Assembly: GCA_030015575.1 (NCBI GenBank)
Contig: JASDDO010000006.1
Location: forward strand, 208,759,632 to 208,823,631
Length of the DNA stretch: 64,000 nucleotides
Reading direction: 5' to 3'
DNA from: Agapanthus africanus
Lineage: Eukaryota > Streptophyta > Magnoliopsida > Asparagales > Amaryllidaceae
In this document: positions 42,517 through 53,923 of the stretch, piece by piece
How the letters are laid out: every line of letters begins with the position of its first letter
Position numbering within the stretch: the stretch's first letter is position 1
Translations under genes and position numbers: made by a program
Notes under the pieces: generated by a model
Told to the model about the DNA's origin: nothing
Seen by the model: only the letters and a program-made list of their open reading frames with translations
The model's database searches: none

Positions 42517-43023
42517 TCATAAGAGCATGGGGCAAAAAATCCACATCGGGAGTTTCTAAAGAAACTGAAACTTGCTAGTGCTGCATACCATTTGGAGTGT
42601 GATGATTCTGGTAGGATTCCTTCAGTTTTATCACGCGATGATATTTGGATCCCGATCCTACTGTGAGTATATGCTACTCCTCGGAAACTTTCTCACTTAA
42701 CGATCAATGCTATAAACCAAGTAGATGTCTAGAAAGGTGTTAGCGGGCTACGCCCACAGGGAAAAGAGGTTATTTAATTAAGAAACTTCGCGAAAGCGTT
42801 GGAAAACCTCCCTCGAAGTACCAACACTAGCCTGGCTGAACGGTTAAGCAAGTATTGTACGTTGAGATTGATCCCGACTAATTCTTCCTTTTTGGTTTTA
42901 GGAAGGATTCGAGAAACAGTGGGAGCCATCCTGTTTAGACAAACTAAAAACCACTCTAAACTTGCAAGAGCATCATGCTAAAGTGTTTCTTCTCTCTCTC
43001 CTAAATTGCAGCGACCAAACATC

Positions 43024-43735
43024 ATGACCGGACTTAAGTTAGTAATAGATAAAAACATACTGACAGGGCCAAACTACAAAGATTGGCTTAGGAATGTCAA
43101 AATGGCAATCACTTATGAAAAGTTGGGGTATCTCCTTACCACCAAAGCTCCCCCTGTCCCAGGTCCCAAAACCAGCGTCGCGGATAAGGAAATCTGTAAG
43201 ACCTGGGAAATCGACTGTGCGAAGGCCAAGTTCCTCGTGCTTGCCTCTATGGAAAATGAACATCATAGGAGGCACGAGAATATGGACCTATAATCCATAT
43301 TTCTCCATATTAAGGAACTATATGGAGAGCAATCCCGTATCGCCAGATACGAAGTCTCGAAAAAGTTGTTTTCGGCGAGATTGGCTGTCGGATCATCGGT
43401 AGCGGAACACGTGCTTAAGATGATTGGCTTTATTAAAGAGCTTGCGGACCTTGGGACCACGTTGGAGAACGAGCTCTACACTGACTTGATTCTCCAGTCC
43501 CTACCTTCCACTTACGCCCAGTTTATCCTGAACTTCAACTTGCAAGAAAAGGAAGTTGAACTTTTAGAACTCCTCAACATGTTGAGGAGTGCAGAGGGCA
43601 CCTTATAGAAAGTAAGGGAAACATCCACTTTGTTTGTTGGAGGATCTTCCTCTTCTAGGTCCAAGGCGAAAACCAAGGGAAAGAAGAAGAAAACCCCCAC
43701 CAAACCAAGGGTGGTGTTAGTAAAGTAGAAACGAA
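43024..43735 (+). pseudogene. Copia B gag, two in-frame stops and a frameshift
   Basis: The ATG at 43024 starts MTGLKLVIDKNILTGPNYKDW, a copia gag N-terminus. The frame continues through ELYGEQSRIARYEVSKKLF and LPSTYAQFILNFN to the Lys-rich tail. Stops are TAA at 43291-43293 (most simply CAA to TAA) and TAG at 43606-43608. Near 43700-43820 the frame is lost; the zinc knuckle begins CFYCHKSGHW, and its last cysteine is readable only in another frame. Confidence 0.85.
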
Positions 43736-43770
43736 GGGAATGGCAAAAGCAACAAAGGTAGCGGGAAAGC

Positions 43771-45299
43771 TTGTGGGAAAGGAAGAGTGCTTTTATTGTC
43801 ACAAGAGTGGACATTGGAAAAAGGGATTGCAGGGCTTGGAAAGCCAGAAACCAGGACCCGAAGAAAGTTGCGACTTCGGCTTCAGGTGTGTATGTTATTG
43901 AAAACTGTCTATCAATAAACTCTACTTCCTGGGTATTGGATACCGGATCAGGATCTCATATCTGTAATTCTTTGTAGGCACTGAGAAAGCGTAGGGTTTT
44001 GAAGGCAGGTGATATGACCCTCAGATTTGCAAACGGAGCTGGCATGGATGCTGAGTCCGTGGGGGACTATCACTTGGGATTGTCAGATGGACATGTTTTG
44101 GTTTTACGGGATTGTTATTTTGTACCCAATGCAACTTGTAATATCATATCTGTATCTTTATTATCTAAAGAAGGTTATGAATTTGCATTTGTAAGCAATG
44201 TTGTGAACATTCACCTTAATCAAGTTTTGATTGGGTCAGGTACATTAAGTAATGGTATATACGTATTAAACCAACCACAGATTTTCAATGTCCAGAATAC
44301 ACACAAAAGAAAGTCTCCAGAAATAAATCATGCTTTCTTATGGCATTGTAAACTGGGTCACATCAATGAGAGATGGTTGACGAAGTTACATACAGAAGGA
44401 TATTTGGATCCATTCGAATATCAATCATATGCAACTTGTCAATCCTGTCTCAAAGGAAAGATGACAAAGACTCCGTTCACTGGACATGGAGTAAGAGCGA
44501 GCGAGCTCTTGGGACTCGTACACAGCGATGTGTGCGGTCCAATGTCTACACATGCACGAAGTGGTTATTCTTACTTCATTACTTTTACGGATGATTTTTC
44601 AAGGTACGGATATGTATTCTTAATGAAATATAAATCTGAAGCCTTTGGAAAATTACAGGAATACAAGAATGAAGTAGAAAACCAAACAGGCAAAAGTATC
44701 AAGACACTAAGATCTGATCGAGGTGGTGAATACTTGAGTGCCGAGTTCCTGGATTACCTAAAAGAAAATGGAATTCTCTCTCACCTTACTCCTCCGTACA
44801 CTCCGCAACATAACGGTGTATCGGAGGGACGGAACCGAACCCTATTGGATATGGTACGTTCCATGATAAGTAACGCTGAGTTGCCGCGATCATTCTGGAG
44901 ATATGCACTAGAATCAGCTGCATACCTTTTGAACCGAGTTCCAACTAAGACTGTGCCTACCACACCATATCAGATGTGGTGTGGGAAGAAATCCTATCTT
45001 AAGCACATTAAGACATAGGGATGTCCAGCTTTTGTCAAAAAGCAGCTTGCAGAAAAACTCGAGGCACGCTCAGTACAGTGCAAGTTTATGGGATATCCAA
45101 AGAACTCAAAGGGATATTTCTTCTATTGCGAAGAGAAACAAAAGGTTTTTGTTTCTCGTCATGCCTACTTCTTGGAAACTGAATTTTTTAAAAATCAGAT
45201 AAGTGGGAGCGCAATAGAACTGGAAGAAATTCCAGAACCACAAGCTATTACTGAAAGCTTAGTAGAACCAGAGGGTTCGAAAGAACAGGACATTCCTAC
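43771..45299 (+). pseudogene. Copia B pol, first part (protease, integrase)
   Basis: One frame runs from 43771 to the C insertion with stops only at 43975-43977 (TAG, CAG in the C homologue) and 45016-45018 (TAG, a Trp codon in C). Protease has SWVLDTGSGSHIC (43927-43966). The integrase zinc region is H..H..CQSC (44341-44450). The catalytic triad D-D-E lies in VHSDVCGP (44520), RSDRGGEY (44713) and HNGVSEGRNR (44812). The C-terminal integrase segment runs to the linker ELEEIPEPQ. The frame resumes in phase at 55947, so copia C entered an otherwise continuous pol gene. Confidence 0.9.
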
Positions 45300-47394
45300 T
45301 GTTGGATATATGTATGCCCTAGAGGCCATTATGAGATAGTGGATGTATTTATACATACATATATATATATATTCAGTGTACATTCTTGCTCGACATGATA
45401 GTATGCTATCTGGTTCTTCTTTATCTGACATGTTGATTTGATCATGCTTTTACTCATTCACACATGTTGATAAATCCCTGAGGATATTGGCTTGACTACA
45501 GTGATTATGATAGAGAACATACTAGTGGGAAATCTGTAGTTTATAAGCATATCCTGAAATGTCCCTAGTCATAGGTGTATCGAGACGGGGCATCGACATA
45601 CCAGAGTAGACTAGCATATATGATACTAGACCCATATGATAGGCGATGAATGTTCCCACATTCATCGATGTTTGACATCGAGATCATATACGGGTGCTCA
45701 GTGGTGACTGGGTACACTGGACGGACTCACCGAGAACTCCTATATGGAATTATATCTATCGTCGGATAGCAGTTCTCAGGTGACACTGGTGCAGGTTAGT
45801 CTGTAGACCCAAGATCGTCATAGAGTCCTGTGTGCTCTCCCACTGTACTTTGATTACCACCCTACCACGGCTCTACTGAGTCGTGCAAACAGGTGGCCGT
45901 TGGGTACAGTCCCGAGACACATGAAGGCGATGGGCGATAGGAAGGGTTTCGTCTCTCCAGGTATTGGGAGTTGATGTTGTGCTGTGCTCGACTGGTTATA
46001 TCAGTAAGTCCCTGGCCAGGGCTGCTGAGATTTACTGATAAGTGTTATCAGTAGTTTCTCGATCTGTTATAGACCATTCACCGGCACGACTTATTGAGTT
46101 ATTGGGGTCGACGTTACCATCCCTAGGCTCGATATGCAGCATATCTGACGAAGAGACCGGACTGTACGGTAGTGTTGCCGGTTTGCTCGACTGGAGTTGT
46201 AGCAGGTTCACTTGTTTTCTTCTGATCGCTCAATTCCCGGGTGGCCGTTACGTTTAGCTGACCGCTTGCGGCTTGGGGGTGCTTGATATGATCATCACCC
46301 ACTGCCGGCGTATTGACGAGTCTTAAAGTCCCACAAAGGAGTTACCTAGTCCAGGAGAAACGTTGTGGTGCGCGTATGCGATATGCGCATGGACCCGGTT
46401 AAAATGGGCGTATAAGATACCGTATATTAATCGGACGGCTTGCTTTTGGTTGGGTCGTATGTGATATGGCCGGATTGATAAATCACGTGTTGATTTATCA
46501 TATAACCATTAGTTTCTCACTAGAAATCCTTTCTTGTATTTTTGGATGTATGCATGCATGTATGTATTCTTTCTTGATTCATGCACATATGGATGTGCAT
46601 GCACACATACATACATACATCATCCTTCATGGTTGTATATACATAGAAAATGGTGGCAATATAAGACTCACACCTTGGTTATTTATATGGATTATTATTT
46701 CTATTTATGTTAAAACAAAAAGAGAAAGAAAAGGATAATTCATGGTCTTGATTCTACACTCTTCTTCAACTAACCATGCTCACCTACTTATTAACCATGA
46801 GTTAATCATCCTCTTTTGTTTTAACTCAAGTGAAATAAATATCCATATAATATAACCATGTTTGAGATGAGAAGTGAAAAATATATATACAAATATTTTC
46901 CATTTTTCATAAGTGATGATCTTTTACTCTTGTTCAAAAAAGGCCATCATCTTCTTCCTCCTTCTTTTGCTCTCTAGATTTCTCTAGTGAGCAAATTACT
47001 CACCAAGTTAGGATTTTGAAGTGAGAATAGCCACCACAACATCATTTTACAAAAGTCTTGCCCACTTGTTTAGAGTGCTAGCTTCATTTCTTCCTCTTGA
47101 TCAAGTGAAGTTGCAAGCTTGGACAAAGGAGCTTCGGGTGGATCATCGTGGACTCTAGAAGACTTCAAGCGAACCCTTATCCAACCCTCAAGTGGCCAAG
47201 GAGTCTAGCGTAGGGAGCTACAAAGGTCGTACTCTCAAAACCCTAGCCTTTGTTGCTTGTGATGTTGATTAAAGTTATGAAACCTTAATTTTCTAGGATT
47301 AATTCTTTGTATGCTTACTTAGCACCCTAAAAATTTAATTTTTGGCACATGTGATGCTTCCAAACCCTTCATGAGGTGCAAGGTAAACCTAACA
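45300..47394 (+). repeat. 5' LTR of copia C, 2095 bp
   Basis: It starts TGTTGGATATATGTATGCCCTAG and ends GGTAAACCTAACA. It is nearly identical to the 3' LTR except for scattered substitutions (for example near 45540 versus 54080) and a shorter AT run near 45358-45371. Confidence 0.95.
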
Positions 47395-47395
47395 T

Positions 47396-47408
47396 TTGTA
47401 TCAGAGCC
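47396..47408 (+). promoter_or_regulatory. Primer binding site of copia C, one mismatch
   Basis: The sequence 'ttgtatcagagcc' follows the LTR end. The consensus is 'tggtatcagagcc', so the second base is changed. Confidence 0.85.
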
Positions 47409-47593
47409 GACCTAGAACATTAGGCGACACTTTAGCTAAGTAAAAACTCCGATCGAACCGAAATACGGTTTTTTGGGACACTCTCTGGACAATTTTTCAA
47501 AACTGTTATTTTCCAGAATTAAAAATATGTAAAAAATTCAGCAGGTAAATATAAGAAACACTGTAAAAAACGATGCAGTAAACAGTATTTTCC

Positions 47594-47640
47594 GCCGCGG
47601 AAACGCGGCCAAAGCTTGCTTGGGCCGCGGTTCCGCGGCC
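47594..47640. repeat. Paired GC stem-loops in the copia C leader
   Basis: The first is GCCGCG-GAAA-CGCGGC-like, a GNRA-capped stem (47594-47609). The second is GGCCGCG-GTTC-CGCGGCC (47623-47640). They are 13 nt apart. Stem arms are the same as in B and E, while the central bases differ. The spacer contains 'agcttgct', as in B. Confidence 0.9.
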
Positions 47641-49252
47641 GTACAGGTGAGTCAATGCTTTGTTTCTAGACAATAATACTTATAACTGCTTGTTGATATT
47701 TTTGGGTATTTTTAATCTGGTTTAAGTGTTATTTGTTCTGGAGATTGTTTTGAGTTCATTGATTCGATCGGAATTTTAACTTCATGTTTTTTCCGGATAA
47801 TTAGAAAGTATTGAATTGTTCGAACGAGTGTCGTTTTCGCACTTTTCACGGGGTCTAAATCTTTCGAAAATACGTGCAAGTTTTGTGGTGGACCCTCTAG
47901 AAGTCAACAAACCTTAACTCGATTATGTGACCATCTTGAACTGCCTTTTGAACCTTAGGCTTTGGGGCAGTACGGCGTGCCACATGTGAGGCGTTGGCTT
48001 GACCCTTCTACGGCTGGACCGCTACTACTGTGTCACACTCCGGATATTTTGAACTCCGCTCAAGTGTTGAGCTTTAGGGAATTTTGGGTATTTGATCATT
48101 CGTTCGAAAACTTTAATACTGTCTATTTATCTGGAATGTGATGCAATGTGTGGAATTCATATAGCTAGACATGAAATACGAAGTATGTGATATTTCGCAT
48201 TTACGATGTCTAAAGAGAATGTGGATTCCAGATATTGCAGTTTTACACTTTCTTTTCTGTGACCGTAAGTGTAGTATGTTCGATATCACCGGTTTCGTTG
48301 CTATACATCAACGACAATCGGGGTACGCATACTTACTTACGTTGATGATATGAGATATTATGTGCTGCTGAGATATGATGTGCAGGATTGTCGCGATTGA
48401 ATAGCCGAGGGGATTTTATGTGAGATGGGAGTTTTATATTTTCATTCATGTAAATTCAAATGTAATGTAATAGTCTTTTATTTGGGGCACTTCCGGGTTG
48501 AGGTTGATGCCACCAGAGTTGTATATTATTTACTTTTCCTCATTAGGATAGACCCAAGGAGGGGAGCACAAGTGACCGGGTTCTGGGGTTCAGTGGGAGG
48601 CCATCTCGAGGAGTCGAGACCGGGTCTTCTAAACTCCAGGATTGGTAGGGTCGCTTGCCGCTCTCGTAGGGGTCTAGGGGTGTGGGCTTGGCCATTCATC
48701 GCGACTGTGGAATCCGTATTTTCTATTGTTGGCTAAATACTAAATACGGACGTCCTAGTATATCCCACATTAGATATATGTTTCTGCTGCCTGTGTTCTG
48801 TGATATCTGAGACGAATGATATATTATATATGAGATATATGGTAGACGTTGCTTATGTTTTGCACCCGCGCTAGTCCCGTCCCGGTATGCCGTTAGTTAA
48901 GTAACCTAACGGTGCATAACGGGACATTGCGGCGAATGCGGATGGCATAAGCGTACGTTGTATTTTCGTTTCTATTCTGTGATTGGCTTAAGGACTTAAA
49001 TGATGGGATTACATTAATATGATTAATGTAAAGAAAATAAACCTAAAAAGATGTTGTAGAATCGGATTTGAAAACCACTCGGCTCTTTATGAAAAAGCTG
49101 TATTTCAAAAATCTGCGGAGCACAAGCCACTCCTTTTGAAAACCATTTGATTCTACGACGATATCAAGTTCAAAGCGTTAAAGATTTTCTTAAAAATCAT
49201 CCGCAACCCTCTGTCATTTTAGGAAGTAAAGTACTTAGTATTCGTGCTACGT

Positions 49253-49445
49253 TTGTTGACCTTAGCCAAGGCGTAGTGTACGGTAGCTAAGTGATGTCTT
49301 CCTATAATGCATATGATGCAGATTAATTAGGACGGGCATATGACTTTGTTGACCTTAGCCAAGGGTCATGTAAACGGGTCTGATTAATCAAGAAATGACG
49401 GGCTGAACTTGACTAGTACTTATGATTTGTTGACCATAGCCAAGG
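49253..49445 (+). repeat. Three phased leader motifs, changed form (copia C)
   Basis: 'ttgttgaccttagccaagg' is at 49253-49271 and 49346-49364, and 'ttgttgaccatagccaagg' at 49427-49445. Start-to-start spacings are 93 and 81 nt. All three copies carry 'gacc..agcc' where all F and B copies carry 'ggc(c/t)aaagtc'. Confidence 0.9.
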
Positions 49446-49661
49446 TCATAGGTACTAGGGGTAAAAATCACATCGGGAATTTCAAGTGTTGAGATTTGCA
49501 ATGAGATTGCATACCTTCCATATGATGGTTGGATCCCGATCCCACTGTGGGCAATAGTTGCTCCTAGGAGAGTTTTGCAGTTTATAATTAGCTAACTCAT
49601 TAGGTGTCTAGAAAGGTGTTAACGGGGCTACGCCTCTGGGAAAATGAGGTTTACTTTAATT

Positions 49662-49687
49662 AGGTCCGTGCGAAAGCACGGGGAACC
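49662..49687 (+). other. Leader hairpin with GAAA tetraloop (copia C)
   Basis: The stem CCGTGC-GAAA-GCACGG is extended by AGGT/ACCT across a small bulge. It is homologous to 13767-13793 in A1, with one paired U-A to C-G change. Confidence 0.6.
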
Positions 49688-49893
49688 TCCCTCAAGTACC
49701 GATACTGGCCTGGCTGAACGGTTACCGAAGTTGTAGACTGTAATTAATCCTGACTAGTTTTCTTTTTAAGGTTTGAAAGAAAAACTTGATTAAAGCAGTG
49801 GGAGACATCGATTAGACAAGATAATAACCAATCTCATCTATGCAAGAGCTTTTGCTGAGTGTATTTTTTTCTCTCTCTTAATGGCAGATACCA

Positions 49894-50733
49894 ATAACTG
49901 GACTCAAGCTTCTACTAGATAAAAACAAATTGAATGGGACCAATTATAAAGACTGGCTAAGGAATCTGAAAATAGCCTTGACTTATGATAAAGTATCATA
50001 TGTCCTCACGGCTTTAGCCCCGCCCACCCCAGGTCCAAAATCCTCAGTTGCGGACATTGAAGTCCGCAAGACATGAGATGCTAACTGTGCCACGACCAAA
50101 TGCCTCGCGCTTGCATCGATGGACAATACACATTAAAAGCAGTACGAGAATATGGACATTCATGACATATTCCTCCATACAAAGGAGTTGTATGGAGAGC
50201 AATCCCGCGTATTACGATACGAAGTATCAAAGAAATTGTTTCAGATGCGAATGGCCCCTGGCACATCAGTAGGAGACCATGTTCTGAAGATGATAGCTCT
50301 CATAGAAGAGCTTGAGGACCTTGGATGGACGATGGACAATGAACAATATACCGATATTATTCTGCAGTCCCTCCCCTCCACCTTTGCTCAGTTCATAGTT
50401 AACTTCAACATGCACAACATGGAGAGGGAACTACCTGAACTCCTTAATATGTTAAGGAGTGCAGAGAGCACACTGAAATCAGTGAAAACTACCGTTATGA
50501 CTGTTGGACAATCTTCCTCTTCTCGCCCAAAGGCTAAGGCCAAGGGAAAGAAAAAGAAGAAGCCCACCAATCCTAAGGGTGGAGTTAAAAAGGTGAAGGG
50601 AAAGGAAAAGTCCAAGGCTTGAGACTCGGGGAAAGGTGAATGTTTTCATTGCCACAAAATAGGGCATTGGAAGCGCAACTTTACGGAGTACTTAAACCTC
50701 AAGAAAAAGCATGGGGATGCTTCCGTTTCAGGT
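49894..50733 (+). pseudogene. Copia C gag, start codon lost and stops
   Basis: The gag frame begins where the B start aligns, but here ATG has become ATA (49894-49896). It contains NYKDWLRNLKIALTY, ELYGEQSRVLRYEVSKKLFQM and LPSTFAQFIVNFN, then the Lys-rich tail. Stops are TGA 50074-50076 (from TGG), TAA 50134-50136 and TGA 50620-50622. The zinc knuckle reads CFHCHKIGHWKRNF, so its last cysteine is replaced by phenylalanine. Confidence 0.88.
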
Positions 50734-53700
50734 GTGTTTGTGACAGAAAACTGTTTTTCAATAAACTCTGCTTCCTGGGTATTAGATACCGGTTCAGGTT
50801 CTCACATTTGCAATTCTATGCAGGGGCTGAGAAATAACAAAGTTTTGAAGACAGGTGACCATACTCTCCGCGTTGGAAATGTTTCCAATGTACATACAGT
50901 CGCAGTGGGAGAGTATCACTTGGGGTTGCCATCTGGGTATATATTGGTTTTGAACCCATGTCATTTTGTACCAAGTATGCTTTGTAATATAATATCTGTT
51001 TCTTTGTTAGACAATGAAGGATATAATTTTGTATTGCAGAACAATGTTATGAACATTTACCTGAATCAAATGTTGGTTGGGTATGGTACACTTAATAACG
51101 GGATATACGTCCTAAATCAACACACAGTTTTCAGTATACAACACACTAAGAAAAGAAAACTTTCAGAAATAAATGAGGCTTTTCTTTGGCACTGTAGACT
51201 TGGTCATATTAACGAAACAACACTAAACAAGTTACACAAAGATGGATATTTAAACCCTTTTGAATATAAATCTTATACGACTTCCCAGTCTTATATCAAG
51301 GGTAAAATGACTAAAACTCCGTTTACCGGACACGGAGAAAGAGCTACCGAGCTCCTAGGACTCATACATAGTGATGTATGTGGGCCAATGTCTACACAAG
51401 CTAGAGGCGGTTTTTCTTACTTCATTACTTTCACTGACGATTTCTCATGATTCGGTCATGTATTTTTATTAAAGCACAAATCCGAAGCTTTCGAGAAATT
51501 CACTTAATATAAACAAGAAGTAGAAAAACAAACCGGCTTGAGTATCAAGATGCTTCGATCAGATCGAGGTGGGGAATACCTCAGTACAGAATTTGCAAAC
51601 TTCCTAAAAGAGAATGGATTCTCTCTCAGCTCACTCCTCCTTACACACCACAGCACAACGGTGTGTCTGAACGACGGAATAGGACCCTATTAGATATGGT
51701 CCGGTCCATGATGAGTGACGCTGAGTTACCTGTCTCATTTTGGGGGCATGCATTGGAGACTCCAGCGTTTCTTTTGAACAGGGTTCCAACCAAAACCGTA
51801 TCTACCACCCCATATGAGATATGGCATGGGAAGAGACCATCTCTTAAGAGAATTAAGATTTGGGGTTGCCCGGCCTATGTTAAAAAGCAGAATCCGGACA
51901 AACTCGAGACACGGTCAGTCATGTGTAACTTTGTGGGATATCCAAGGAACTCTTATGGATATCTATTCTACCACAAGGAGGAACAAAAGGTGTTTGTTTC
52001 TCAGCATGCCACATTCTTAGAAAAAGAGTTTTTCACAAATAAAGATGATGGCAATGTGGTGGATCTAGAAGAGGTTCTAGAGACACAAACTACAAATGAC
52101 GATTTGGTTGAACCGGCTGTTGCAATAGAAACTGAGGAACCTCGGCCACTCCGAAGGACTGGTAGGACTTCTCGCCCACCGGAGAGGTACTACGGTTTCC
52201 TCTTTGATGGTGACGGAGAAGACTGCATCATGGATGATGATGATCCTACCAGTTTTCAGCAAGCTATCACGAGTGGAGACTCTGTGAAGTAGCTGGATGC
52301 CATGAGATCCGAAATAGAGTCTATGTATACCAACAAAGTATGGACTTTGGACGTTGTACCCCCTGGGGTAAAACCTGTGGGATGCAAATGGATCTTTAAA
52401 AGAAAGATTGGTGTAGATGGGCAGGTAGAAACCTACAAGGCAAGACTTGTGGCGAAGGGTTTTCGTCAAAGACCAGGTTTGGACTATGACAAGACTTTTT
52501 CGCCCGTAGCCATGCTTAAATCCATTCGGATCCTACTTGCTATTGCTGCTCACTATGACTATGAAATCTGGCAGATGGACGTTAAAACGGCATTTCTAAA
52601 TGGGGATTTAGAAGAATGTATTTATATGGATCAGCCGGAGGGCTTCATTGACAGTGGGAGCAGCGGGAAAGCATGTAGATTGATTAAATCCATATATGGG
52701 TAAAAGCAGGCATCACGGAGTTGGTACATCTGTTTCGATGATGTTATCAAAGAGTTTGATTTCATCAAAAATCCAGATGAACCTTGTGTTTATAAGAAGG
52801 CTGTAGGGAGAGCTGTCACATTCCTCGTATTGTACGCGGATGACATTCTTCTGATAGGAAATGATATTCCTATGCTACAGTCGGTCAAATCTTTCTTATC
52901 ACTAAGGTTCTCCATGAAGGACCTGGGTGATGCCACATACATCCTGGGCATAAGGATCTATAAGGATAGATCCAAGAGGTTATTGGGATTGTCCCAAACC
53001 AAGCACATAAACACCATCCTAAAAAGGTTTAGTATGGAAGACTCCAAGTGGGGTGCCTTACCCGCTTGCCATGGGGTCACTCTCTCCAAGGATTCTTGTC
53101 CAAAGACCGATGAAGAGAGAGCTCGCATGAGCATTATACCCTATGCTTCGGCAGTAGGATCTATAATGTATGCGATGTTATGTACACGCCCAGATGTAGC
53201 TTTTGCACTTAGTGTTGTGAGCAGGTATCAATCCAACCCAGGGGAGAATCACTGGATAGCTGTGAAGAACATTCTTAAGTACTTGCGAAGGACTAAAGAA
53301 TTGTTCTTGGTGTATGGTAATGGAGATCTCCAAATGGAGGCCTTTACCGATTCGAGCTTCCAGAGCGATAAGGACGACAGCAAATCTATCTCAGGGTTTG
53401 TATTTACCCTCAATGGAGGGGCAGTAAGTTGGAAGAGTTCTAAACAAGATACCGTTGCAGACTCTACGATGGAGGCTGAGTACATTGCTGCAAATAATGC
53501 TGCCAAGGAAGCCGTCTGGATGAGGAAGTTCGTCTCGGAGCTAAGAGTAGTTCCAACCATTATTGATTCAATACCATTGTATTGTGATAATAATGGGGCT
53601 ATGGCGTTAGCCAAAGAGCCCAGGTCCCATCAGCGATCCAGACACATCCTGAGGCGCTTTCATTTGATCAGGGAGATTGTAGATCGCCGCGAGATCGAGA

Positions 53701-53819
53701 TTAAGAGAGTAGACACAAAGAATAACGTCGTGGATCCACTCACCAAGGCCCTCCCTCAGCCGCAGCATGTGCAACTTTTTGAGATGTTGGGTATGAGATA
53801 CGCCAATAACAGGCCTTAG
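50734..53819 (+). pseudogene. Copia C pol (PR, INT, RT, RNase H), frameshifted
   Basis: It continues in the gag frame. Protease has LDTGSGSHIC (50780-50810). Integrase has the HHCC region with CQSC changed to SQSY, and D-D-E residues in HSDVCGP (51370), RSDRGGEY (51560) and HNGVSERRNR (51655). Stops occur at 51448-51450 and near 51507. A 1-bp deletion near 51618 shifts the frame, and stops at 52290-52292 and 52701-52703 follow. RT shows KWIFKRK, QMDVKTAFLNG and LYADDILLIGND, with YADD instead of YVDD. RNase H residues are visible in EAFTDSSF, MEAEYIAA and YCDNNGA. It ends at 53819, 14 bases before the LTR. Confidence 0.9.
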
Positions 53820-53833
53820 TGCAAGTGGGAGAT

Positions 53834-53884
53834 TGTTGGATATATGTATGCCCTAGAGGCCATTATGAGATAGTGGATGTATTT

Positions 53885-53923
<39 letters not shown>

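Larger units (their letters stand above)
40955..43023 (+). other. 5' leader of copia B
   Basis: This 2-kb untranslated leader is typical of Angela/BARE elements. It contains twin GC palindromes (41150-41195), 'gattgtcgcggatgaatagccgggg' (shared with C), the three phased 19-nt motifs (42320, 42413, 42498), the structured block with a GAAA-capped stem (42720-42850), and a pyrimidine tract just before gag. The reading frames inside are short and not conserved with C. Confidence 0.8.
47409..49893 (+). other. 5' leader of copia C
   Basis: This 2.5-kb leader is homologous to those of B and F. It contains the paired GC stem-loops (47594-47640), 'gattgtcgcgattgaatagccgagggg', the three phased motifs in a changed form (49253, 49346, 49427), the GNRA hairpin block (49600-49730) and the pyrimidine tract before gag. 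No credible protein is seen. Confidence 0.8.

Noticed and set aside
46466-46738. Open frame MAGLINHVLIYHITISF, repeated at 55009
   Set aside because: It lies in the U5-side of both copia C LTRs in an AT/CATA-rich tract and is identical by LTR duplication, not by coding constraint.
49894-53819. Claim that copia C was already defective when it inserted
   Set aside because: The number of stops is compatible with the amount of LTR divergence I can see, so post-insertion decay explains it equally well.
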